From: Chlamydia pneumoniae TW-183 | GTDB lineage: Bacteria; Chlamydiota; Chlamydiia; Chlamydiales; Chlamydiaceae | NCBI RefSeq assembly: GCF_000007205.1 | Contig: NC_005043.1 | Location: 868,001 to 932,000 of the forward strand | Reading direction: 5' to 3' | Length of the DNA stretch: 64,000 bases | Part shown: piece by piece, positions 45,642 to 52,683 of the stretch | How the letters are laid out: each line of letters opens with the position of its first letter | How positions within the stretch are numbered: the stretch's first letter is position 1 | Position numbers and translations under genes: made by a program | The notes under the pieces: model-generated | Told to the model about the DNA's origin: nothing | The model's input: the letters and a program-made list of their open reading frames with translations, nothing else | Databases searched by the model: none

Positions 45642-47108
45642 TTATGCTGCGCCAGCGATGGCTCCGCTGATTGCGGCATACGCTTTAAGGATTTGAGCGC
45701 CCAGCTTGGTAGCTTTTTGAGTCATTTCATTAGACTCGCCTGTTTGTTTTGAGGCAATTTTACTTGCCTGTTGCCAAAATTGAGTGAACATAGAAATCAT
45801 ATCAGCCGCAGCCTGCAGTTTTCCGACTTCTTTCTGAAATTGAGCGACGTTTTGTTGCATCTCCGAGAGCTGCATTTGCATAATCCCTTTACCGAGAGCA
45901 GGCGCCGCAACTACAACCCCAACCCCAACCGTGACCCATTTACTGGTAAGAGACGAGATGACTTTCGAGAGCTTGGGGAAGTTCTTCGCAATCATTTGAG
46001 TTCCCTTAGCGAAAACCTTAGAGATTCCTTTAGAAATGGCTTTGGCAATCGCTTTGACTAAAGTTTTGATAAATGCTTTTATTCCAGATTTGACAGCCGC
46101 TTTTATAGCCGCGGTGATCGCTTGTCTGACAGCTGTGATAACAGCTTGTTTCACCGCTTGGACAACAGCTTGAACTGTAATTTGTGTTGCTACCGTGGTT
46201 GCGGCAGCAGCTCCTGCTGCACCTCCAGCTGCCGCTGCACCTACAGCAGCTCCCGCAGCGAGTCCAGCGAGTCCAGCTCCGCATGTAAAAATAGCAGCAA
46301 CAATAGAAATAACTGTAATGGCAACAGAAACCGCGATCATCACAGTATTGACAGTATCCATTGTTCCTTCGAGATCTTTAGACTTCTGTTCGGCAGCCTT
46401 CATCTCTTGGTATTCTTCTCGTTCTTTATCGATTTTTATCGCTTGCTTTTCTAGACCTAGTTTATTTGTTTGGTCTGCTTGTGCTTGTGTACTTGCATAG
46501 TTAGATAAGGCAGATTTTGTGGCTTCTCCCAATGTCTGAATTGCTTTAGCAAGCGCGAGTCCGATTTCGATAACCTCTGATCTTGGTGTCACCCCGGGCT
46601 TGGGGAGCTCAGGTGTTTCCAATTTTGCGGAACCCGAACTTTTCCCTGAGAGGGCAGCAACAACAACCGCTTCGACTTCTTTCATTTGCGCGGCACTGAG
46701 GCTTTGAAGTGACTCTAAGGTAGACTCCATACTTTTGCTCGCCTCTTCAATAGAGGTCTGCATAGCAATTTTTGTTGCAGTATTTGATGCTGTAGTAGCA
46801 GCCGCTCCTGATACTCCAGTATCAGCACCTGCCTTTTGACTTTCTGAGGATTCTTTCCCAGCAGCAACTCCCTGTTGTGGAGCTGTTTCTGTTTTTGTAG
46901 TCGAGGAAGTTTTGTCTTTTCCAGAAGCACCAGCAATAGTGGCATCGCTTTCCATCTCAGTGTTTTTACCCTGACGTGTTTGCTGTATTTGCTTCGTTTC
47001 GTTGCCAGACAGCTTATCTTGTTGGGGCACGCCCTGGGGTGTCGATGTCAGAACTTGAGACATGATATTTTTTTGATTGTCAGGTCCTGAAGAAGATGAA
47101 ATAGACAT
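45642..47108 (-). CDS. copB: Type III secretion translocator CopB (Cpn0809-like)
   Basis: 488 residues. The polar N-terminus (about 1-120, Ser/Thr/Gln-rich) has no signal peptide. A coiled-coil stretch (EREEYQEMKAAEQKSKDLEG) precedes a long hydrophobic region (IAVSVAITVISIVAAIFTCG and the Ala/Gly block). A second membrane segment (KWVTVGVGVVVAAPALGKG) and a C-terminal helix follow. This is the YopB/IpaB major translocator layout. By order it is Cpn0809, which has been reported as secreted. It needs the SycD-type chaperone encoded two genes upstream. Shadow frames over the Ala/Gly block are compositional artefacts. Confidence 0.9.
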   Translation of the reverse strand: MSISSSSGPDNQKNIMSQVLTSTPQGVPQQDKLSGNETKQIQQTRQGKNTEMESDATIAGASGKDKTSSTTKTETAPQQGVAAGKESSESQKAGADTGVSGAAATTASNTATKIAMQTSIEEASKSMESTLESLQSLSAAQMKEVEAVVVAALSGKSSGSAKLETPELPKPGVTPRSEVIEIGLALAKAIQTLGEATKSALSNYASTQAQADQTNKLGLEKQAIKIDKEREEYQEMKAAEQKSKDLEGTMDTVNTVMIAVSVAITVISIVAAIFTCGAGLAGLAAGAAVGAAAAGGAAGAAAATTVATQITVQAVVQAVKQAVITAVRQAITAAIKAAVKSGIKAFIKTLVKAIAKAISKGISKVFAKGTQMIAKNFPKLSKVISSLTSKWVTVGVGVVVAAPALGKGIMQMQLSEMQQNVAQFQKEVGKLQAAADMISMFTQFWQQASKIASKQTGESNEMTQKATKLGAQILKAYAAISGAIAGAA

Positions 47109-47144
47109 GTTTGTATCCTAAGGGGTTTGATTCTGCAAAGGGCT

Positions 47145-47507
47145 TTACTCAGCGCCTTTAACCATTTGTTTATTAACTACAGTGGTTAGGTTTTTTAATC
47201 CGTGTACTACTGAAGATAACTCCTTTGCGAAGTTGGCATCTTCTTGGGCAGAAGGGAATAATCCTTGAGTTAACTCTTCGAGATGTAAAGATTCTAGAGT
47301 TCCAGAAAGAGCCGCGATGATGCTATTAATCTGATTCTTGTCAGTAAGACTGGCAAATGTCTGAGCTAAGGGAAGCTCTTTATATAGATCAGATACCGCA
47401 AGTTCTAACTGCTGGATAGCAGCTTCTTGAGATTCTTCTGGTACGCGCTTTACAGGAGCTGCCTTAGACTGAACTGCCTTTTTTGTTTTCTTGGGCTTTT
47501 TATTCAT
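47145..47507 (-). CDS. Small conserved type III-associated protein (CT577-like)
   Basis: 120 residues. The basic N-terminus (MNKKPKKTKKAVQSKAAP) precedes a helical body (EAAIQQLELAVSDLYKELPL, SSVVHGLKNLTTVVNKQMVK). No signal peptide or membrane helix. It lies between the chaperone and copB genes, 20 bp after the former and 36 bp before the latter. A role as a co-chaperone or secreted accessory is plausible from position only. I cannot assign a family. Confidence 0.7.
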   Translation of the reverse strand: MNKKPKKTKKAVQSKAAPVKRVPEESQEAAIQQLELAVSDLYKELPLAQTFASLTDKNQINSIIAALSGTLESLHLEELTQGLFPSAQEDANFAKELSSVVHGLKNLTTVVNKQMVKGAE

Positions 47508-47527
47508 GATTTCTCCTTAGAATCTTA

Positions 47528-48223
47528 CTAACGTTTCTTTCCGCTTTTCTTATTTGTAGTTGTTTTGCTTTTTCCCGCAGGTTTTTTTGTCGGTGCTTTC
47601 TTAGTTTCTCCAGCCATCTGCTTCTCAATAGACTGTTTCATAATTTGGCAACGTTCTTTTAAGATTTTGAATTCTGGGTTATTCCCACAGATATCCATGG
47701 TGACGTCTAAGAAATTGTTAGATTCTTCGGGTTGCTGTAGCTTCAATAAGCTATCAGCAATGTAGTAAGGAGGAATTGGGTTGTCAGGTTGAGCATCGAA
47801 AGCAAGGAAAAATCCAAAAGCCGCTTCATTATATAAATGCAATTGGTGGTAGCAGGAGCTTAACCCTAACATATACTTGTAGTTCTGAGGTTGTGCTGCT
47901 GCCAATAACTGGAAGAGTCCTACAGCTTCGTTGTACTTCCCTTGAGAATAGAATGTATAAGCTACAGTATAGATCTCCTCTAAGAGATAGTCCGAGAGAC
48001 CTAGAATCTGTTGTAGGTCTAGTCCATTGCTAAGACCTTCGAAGATATTGCCTAAAGCTTTTTTAATTTCTTCTTCCGTAGGTACGGGATGGACTTGTTC
48101 TAAGTCATCAGCCTTTGCTTTCTTTTGAGCAGCCAGCTCTGCTAGACGGCTTCGCGTTTTTTTATTGAAAGAGGCTGAAGGTTTTTGAGGTTGATTGGCA
48201 TTACGAGGAGAGGGCTTGCTCAT
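47528..48223 (-). CDS. lcrH_1: SycD/LcrH-type TPR chaperone of type III translocators
   Basis: 231 residues. The central part (about 60-180) has three TPR-like helical hairpins (VAYTFYSQGKYNEAVGLFQL, LSSCYHQLHLYNEAAFGFFL, YYIADSLLKLQQPEESNNFL), as in SycD/LcrH, which hold the two translocators before export. It is longer than the usual about 165 residues. Both ends carry extra Lys/Arg-rich tails, the C-terminal one KKAPTKKPAGKSKTTTNKK. The tails are unusual for this chaperone class and might bind nucleic acid or be an export signal. It is the first gene of the translocator operon. Confidence 0.88.
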   Translation of the reverse strand: MSKPSPRNANQPQKPSASFNKKTRSRLAELAAQKKAKADDLEQVHPVPTEEEIKKALGNIFEGLSNGLDLQQILGLSDYLLEEIYTVAYTFYSQGKYNEAVGLFQLLAAAQPQNYKYMLGLSSCYHQLHLYNEAAFGFFLAFDAQPDNPIPPYYIADSLLKLQQPEESNNFLDVTMDICGNNPEFKILKERCQIMKQSIEKQMAGETKKAPTKKPAGKSKTTTNKKSGKKR

Positions 48224-48266
48224 CGATCTAATTCCTAAAATAAAATTATTTTGTATTTATGAATCA

Positions 48267-48296
48267 ATTTTAAAATTAATCTTTTTCTAAAAACAA
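48267..48296 (-). promoter_or_regulatory. Possible promoter of the translocator operon
   Basis: On the minus strand: TTGTTT, an 18-bp spacer and TAAAAT, 43 bp ahead of the ATG at 48223. The spacer contains the proximal copy of a 17-bp direct repeat, so factor binding there could block or help the polymerase. Confidence 0.35.
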
Positions 48297-48343
48297 GCCT
48301 ATTGATAATAATATTTTTATTATTTTAATTAATCTTTTTCTAA
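48274..48343. repeat. 17-bp direct repeat, two copies 53 bp apart
   Basis: AATTAATCTTTTTCTAA occurs identically at 48274-48290 and 48327-48343, in the divergent region between the type III translocator operon and mutL. Each copy reads TTAGAAAAAGATTAATT on the minus strand and is followed within 3 bp by TAAAAT. It is either a duplicated promoter segment or a paired operator. Confidence 0.7.
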
Positions 48344-48387
48344 CCCGTTCATTTTTAAGGAAAAATGGAAATTAGACGGAAGCTTTC

Positions 48388-48416
48388 TTGACATTAGCTT
48401 TAGGGTATTTTAATTT
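48388..48416 (+). promoter_or_regulatory. Predicted promoter of mutL
   Basis: TTGACA (48388-48393), a 17-bp spacer and TAATTT (48411-48416), 29 bp ahead of the mutL ATG. The -35 is perfect and the -10 partial. Confidence 0.5.
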
Positions 48417-48445
48417 GCTGGCTCGGAAATTTAACGAAGGCACCT

Positions 48446-50188
48446 ATGTCTACAAGAAGGCCTATTCAGTTACTTGATCCCCTGACCATCAATCAAATTG
48501 CTGCTGGTGAGGTCATTGAAAACTCCGTTTCTGTTGTTAAAGAACTGATTGAGAATTCCTTAGATGCTGGCGCCGATGAAATAGAAATCGAAACTTTAGG
48601 AGGGGGACAAGGCGCAATCATTATCAGAGATAATGGTTGTGGCTTCAGAGCCGAAGACATCCCCATTGCCCTCCAACGTCACGCCACTTCAAAAATAAGA
48701 GAATTCTCTGATATTTTTTCTTTAAATAGCTTTGGCTTTCGAGGCGAGGCTCTACCCTCCATTGCCTCGATTTCTAAAATGGAAATACAATCTTCCATTG
48801 AGGGGGACGAGGGTGTACGTACCGTAATTCATGGGGGAGACATCGTTTCTTGTGAGCCCTGTGCTCGGCAACTAGGAACCACAGTGATTGTGAACTCCCT
48901 GTTTTATAATGTTCCTGTGCGTCGTGGATTCCAAAAGAGCATGCAATCGGATCGCTTAGGGATTCGCAAGCTGATAGAAAATCGGATTTTATCCACAGCA
49001 AACATAGGGTGGTCCTGGATTAGCGAGGGACATCATGAAATTCAGATTGCTAAGCAGCAAGGATTTCAAGAAAGAGTCGCCTATGTGATGGGAGACCACT
49101 TCATGCAGGATGCCCTCACCATAGATAAAGAGGCAAATGGTGTCCGTATTGTAGGGGTGTTAGGGTCTCCCAGCTTCCACCGTCCCACACGTCAAGGACA
49201 GAAAATCTTTATTAACGATCGCCCTATAGAGTCTTTATTTATTTCTAAGAAGGTTGGGGACGCCTATGCCTTGCTTCTGCCTCTACACAGGTATCCTGTT
49301 TTTGTGCTGAAGCTCTATCTTCCTTCGTCATGGTGTGATTTTAATGTCCACCCACAAAAAATAGAGGCTCGAATTCTTAAGGAAGAACTTGTTGGAGATT
49401 GTATCAAAGAAGCTATCGTAGAGACTCTAGCATGTCCTCCTGGCATCTTATGTCGTACGCATCAAGAAATAGAAGAATCTGATTCGGTGCCCTTACCCAT
49501 GTTTCGTATGTTGGAAACAAGCGATGTGCAAGAAGAAGAGAGTGTAGAGTTTGATCAAAATCTTTTTGCATATAGTTCAGAAGATGTTTCCTTAGAGAAA
49601 CAAGAATATACATCTAGAGGACCTAAGTCCCAAATGGATTGGATATATTCTAGCGACGTTCGTTTTTTAACTTCTTTAGGTCGTGTGGTCCTGGCTGAGG
49701 ATCTTGAGGGTGTGCACATTATTTTTACAGCTGCAGCGCGAAAGCACCTGTTTTTTCTGTCTTTGATGCAAGAGAATTCTCGCATGTATCAATCACAAGC
49801 ATTACTGATTCCTCTACGCCTTCAGGTGACTCCTGAGGAGGCTTTTTTCTTCTCTCATCACGGAAGAACGTTATGCGACTTAGGAATAGAAATATCACAG
49901 GTAGGACCTTGTGTTTTCTCTATTGAAAGTACCCCCACTGTCATTGGTGAAGAAGAGCTAAAAGAATGGTTATTGCTATTGGCAGCAAGGGGCTCTACTG
50001 ATATAAACTCAGAGGCTTTAACAGCATTGATGAAAGAAACTTTGACGCAGGCAACGTTTTCTAAACATCAGCATGTTTTTGATGTTTCCTGGCTCAAATT
50101 GCTTTGGAGTGTAGGGAAACCTGAAAAAGGATTTGACGGTGCACGAATTCGTCGGTTAATTTTAGACTCTGATTTTATGGAAGGATAA
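48446..50188 (+). CDS. mutL: DNA mismatch repair protein MutL
   Basis: 580 residues. The GHKL ATPase head has QIAAGEVIENSVSVVKELI (motif I), IRDNGCGF (motif II) and RHATSKI plus FGFRGEALPSIASI (motif III). The C-terminal dimer domain begins near 390. The endonuclease motif DQHAxxExxxYE of most MutL proteins is absent; the equivalent position reads IIFTAAARKHLFFLS. It couples MutS recognition to excision. No mutH is present in the window. It is the first gene of a plus-strand run with pepP 4 bp downstream. Confidence 0.95.
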   Translation: MSTRRPIQLLDPLTINQIAAGEVIENSVSVVKELIENSLDAGADEIEIETLGGGQGAIIIRDNGCGFRAEDIPIALQRHATSKIREFSDIFSLNSFGFRGEALPSIASISKMEIQSSIEGDEGVRTVIHGGDIVSCEPCARQLGTTVIVNSLFYNVPVRRGFQKSMQSDRLGIRKLIENRILSTANIGWSWISEGHHEIQIAKQQGFQERVAYVMGDHFMQDALTIDKEANGVRIVGVLGSPSFHRPTRQGQKIFINDRPIESLFISKKVGDAYALLLPLHRYPVFVLKLYLPSSWCDFNVHPQKIEARILKEELVGDCIKEAIVETLACPPGILCRTHQEIEESDSVPLPMFRMLETSDVQEEESVEFDQNLFAYSSEDVSLEKQEYTSRGPKSQMDWIYSSDVRFLTSLGRVVLAEDLEGVHIIFTAAARKHLFFLSLMQENSRMYQSQALLIPLRLQVTPEEAFFFSHHGRTLCDLGIEISQVGPCVFSIESTPTVIGEEELKEWLLLLAARGSTDINSEALTALMKETLTQATFSKHQHVFDVSWLKLLWSVGKPEKGFDGARIRRLILDSDFMEG

Positions 50189-50192
50189 TCAT

Positions 50193-51260
50193 ATGTCACA
50201 CGATCGTATTTTACGTGCTCAAAGAGCCCTCTCAGAACATAATCTTGATGCTATTCTTGTGGAAAAAAGCGAAGATCTTGCTTATTTCCTGCATGATGAA
50301 GCGATTGCAGGGATCTTATTGATAGGGCAGCAAGAAGTGATGTTCTTTGTCTACAGAATGGATAAGGACCTCTATTCTCATATCCAACGTGTGCCTTTGA
50401 CTTTTCTCACTCAGGATGTTGTTGCAGACTTATCGCTCTACGTACAAAAACAGAGGTATCAGAAAATAGGATTTGATAGTGCCTCAACAGTGTATCACAA
50501 GTTTGCACAGAGGCAAGTACTTCCCTGTCTTTGGGAGCCTTTAGAGTGCTTCACAGAGAAAATTCGTAGTATAAAATCTGAAGAAGAAATTAGACGCATG
50601 CAAGAAGCTGCAGCTTTGGGATCCGCAGGATATGATTACGTATTGACGTTACTTCGAGAGGGAATCACAGAGAAAGAGGTCGTGAGACAGCTGCGAGCTT
50701 TCTGGGCTGAGGCAGGAGCCGAAGGACCTTCTTTTCCTCCCATTATTGCTTTTGGAGAGCATTCAGCGTTTCCACACTCGATCCCTACAGACCGTCCTTT
50801 AAAGAAAGGAGATATTGTTCTTATTGATATTGGAGTTCTTCTGAACGGGTATTGTTCTGATATGACCCGGATGACGGCATTGGGAACTCCGCATCCTAAG
50901 CTTTTGGAAAGCTATCCTGTGGTTGTGGAAGCTCAAAAGCGCGCCATGGCTCTTTGCAAAGAAGGAGTGCTTTGGGGAGACATTGATGCAGAAGCTGTGC
51001 GTGTACTGCGAGAGCATCACCTGGATACTTATTTTATCCATGGAATAGGACACGGGGTGGGGAGACATATTCATGAGTACCCTTGTTCTCCGCGGGGAAG
51101 TCAGGTGAAACTGGAATCTGGCATGACCATTACTGTGGAGCCAGGGGTCTATTTTCCTGGGATTGGTGGGATTCGCATCGAGGACACCCTATGTATAGAT
51201 AAAAATAAAAATTTTAGTTTGACTGCACGTCCTGTAATCTCAGAGTTAGTTTGTTTATAA
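50193..51260 (+). CDS. pepP: Xaa-Pro aminopeptidase (M24 metallopeptidase)
   Basis: It removes N-terminal residues preceding proline. 355 residues. A creatinase-like N-terminal domain (about 1-120) is followed by the pita-bread domain, whose five metal ligands are visible in IDIGVLLNGYCSDMTRM (two Asp), FIHGIGHGVGRHIHEYP (His), TVEPGVYFPG (Glu) and GIRIEDTL (Glu). Length and the His-rich loop favour proline dipeptidase/aminopeptidase P over methionine aminopeptidase. The start lies 4 bp after the mutL stop; AT-rich DNA separates it from CT573. Confidence 0.93.
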   Translation: MSHDRILRAQRALSEHNLDAILVEKSEDLAYFLHDEAIAGILLIGQQEVMFFVYRMDKDLYSHIQRVPLTFLTQDVVADLSLYVQKQRYQKIGFDSASTVYHKFAQRQVLPCLWEPLECFTEKIRSIKSEEEIRRMQEAAALGSAGYDYVLTLLREGITEKEVVRQLRAFWAEAGAEGPSFPPIIAFGEHSAFPHSIPTDRPLKKGDIVLIDIGVLLNGYCSDMTRMTALGTPHPKLLESYPVVVEAQKRAMALCKEGVLWGDIDAEAVRVLREHHLDTYFIHGIGHGVGRHIHEYPCSPRGSQVKLESGMTITVEPGVYFPGIGGIRIEDTLCIDKNKNFSLTARPVISELVCL

Positions 51261-51314
51261 ATTAAATTGGATTTAGTTTTTAAATTTAAATTGAATTTAA
51301 TTTGTTTTTATAAA

Positions 51315-51343
51315 TTGATTTTTTTTGTTTTTTAAGTTATCTT
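51315..51343 (+). promoter_or_regulatory. Possible promoter of the type II secretion operon
   Basis: TTGATT (51315-51320), a 17-bp spacer and TATCTT (51338-51343), 29 bp ahead of the ATG at 51373. The TTG that opens the longest frame for this gene (51325) falls inside the spacer. Confidence 0.4.
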
Positions 51344-51372
51344 ATAACTTTATTTTTAACCTGCCCCTCACT

Positions 51373-52683
51373 ATGTACCAGCTTCTTTCGATAGGTTATA
51401 GTTTTGTGAGTTTCATCGCTCTGCTTTGGATGCTGTGTTATTCACCGAACTATGTAACAGATTTATATAGGATTTCTTTGAGTGCCGAGGAAAGCTTAGG
51501 GGGGATTCGAGCGTTTCCTCAGGCAGAGAGCCTCCTGGGCGGAGCCTGTGCTTTAAATTTTCCAGATCTAGAAGAGAGATTGCCTGATTTAAGGAAAGAG
51601 CTGCTTTTTCTGGGCAGTAACGATAGACCAGACGCTTGTGGTGGGAAGTTTTCGCTACAACTAGCCTCTTCAAAAGAGTGCTACATCGCGGCTCTTAAGG
51701 AGAGAGTCTATTTGAACGTCACCAACTCTTCTCGAGGCCCTGTGTATTCATTCAGCCCTAAAGGGGTACCCACAGAGTTGTGGATTGAGTGCTTTTCTGT
51801 GAGCGTGGATGGTAGAGTAGAAGTTAAGGTGCGCCTCCAAGGTTTACATAAGGAGTTAATTTCGAAGCCGCGAGATTGTGAAACCTTATTTTTAAACCCT
51901 CCAGCTAATAAACTAGATTGCTGGGAGATTGCGGGATTTAGAGTAGATGCAAGCTTTCCTGTAAAACAAAAGATACGTCGTATCGGTGTGGATAAGTTTC
52001 TCTTGATGCATGGGGGAGCTGAGTACGCGGATAAGGCGACAAAAGAACGTGTCGATTTTGTTTCCTCTGATGAGGAGAATTATAGTCGGTACCTTGCTGT
52101 TGGAGATGTTCTCCTTTGGGATGGCAACTGCTGGCAGACCTGCGGAGAGTTTCAAGGAGCGAGCTCGCGAGCGCCTCTTTTTGAGGTGAAGAGGATCGAC
52201 GATAAGGTCATGATTGCGGATCTATGGAATGTCGGGGGTACGCAACGTCAGACGATAAGTCTTGTGAAAGGGGTGCCTTCTCCTATCGAAATTAACGAAG
52301 TGATACGTGAAATCGAGTTCACTGGGATGCGCTCATGGTCAAAGCCTATCGTTTTGGTAGGGGGACAAAGGCTGATTCTTTCTCCCGACGATTGGATACT
52401 AAGAACTGCTAAGGGTTGGGAGAAACTTTCAAGGGCAGACCAGATTCAAGATTACGTTACAGGAAAGGTAACAGGACCTCTTTTGGTCTTTGAAAAGTTA
52501 GAAAAGGATCTTCGAGGGTTTGTCTTGCGAGGGCATATGTTTAATGCACAGCGAACTCTCGTAGAGACAATCAGTTTACCGTTAAAACAAGGATTTGAGC
52601 CTGCTGTGGCTTCTCAAGAAGTGTCTTCAAACACACGTAGCGCAGCAGCACATCCAGGGGCGACCAATCGTGGGGGATCATAG
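51373..52683 (+). CDS. Membrane-anchored protein at the GspC position (CT573-like)
   Basis: 436 residues from the ATG at 51373, since the upstream TTG lies between promoter elements. One N-terminal helix (LLSIGYSFVSFIALLWMLCY) is followed by a large periplasmic part rich in beta-strands and a Ser/Ala-rich tail. I find no PDZ domain by eye. It is immediately upstream of gspD (the stop and the next start are adjacent), the position of gspC in typical type II operons, and the single-anchor layout matches GspC. GspC-like function is an inference from these two points. Confidence 0.68.
   Translation: MYQLLSIGYSFVSFIALLWMLCYSPNYVTDLYRISLSAEESLGGIRAFPQAESLLGGACALNFPDLEERLPDLRKELLFLGSNDRPDACGGKFSLQLASSKECYIAALKERVYLNVTNSSRGPVYSFSPKGVPTELWIECFSVSVDGRVEVKVRLQGLHKELISKPRDCETLFLNPPANKLDCWEIAGFRVDASFPVKQKIRRIGVDKFLLMHGGAEYADKATKERVDFVSSDEENYSRYLAVGDVLLWDGNCWQTCGEFQGASSRAPLFEVKRIDDKVMIADLWNVGGTQRQTISLVKGVPSPIEINEVIREIEFTGMRSWSKPIVLVGGQRLILSPDDWILRTAKGWEKLSRADQIQDYVTGKVTGPLLVFEKLEKDLRGFVLRGHMFNAQRTLVETISLPLKQGFEPAVASQEVSSNTRSAAAHPGATNRGGS

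Noticed and set aside
46030-46500. Arg/Ser/Cys-rich and Ala-rich ORFs in other frames over the copB Ala/Gly block
   Set aside because: They are frame shadows of the GC-rich low-complexity segment and have no ribosome sites.
51261-51340. AT-rich repeats (AAATTGGATTTAGTTT / AAATTGAATTTAATTT) before CT573
   Set aside because: The copies are imperfect and the stretch is nearly pure A/T, so the similarity can arise by composition alone.
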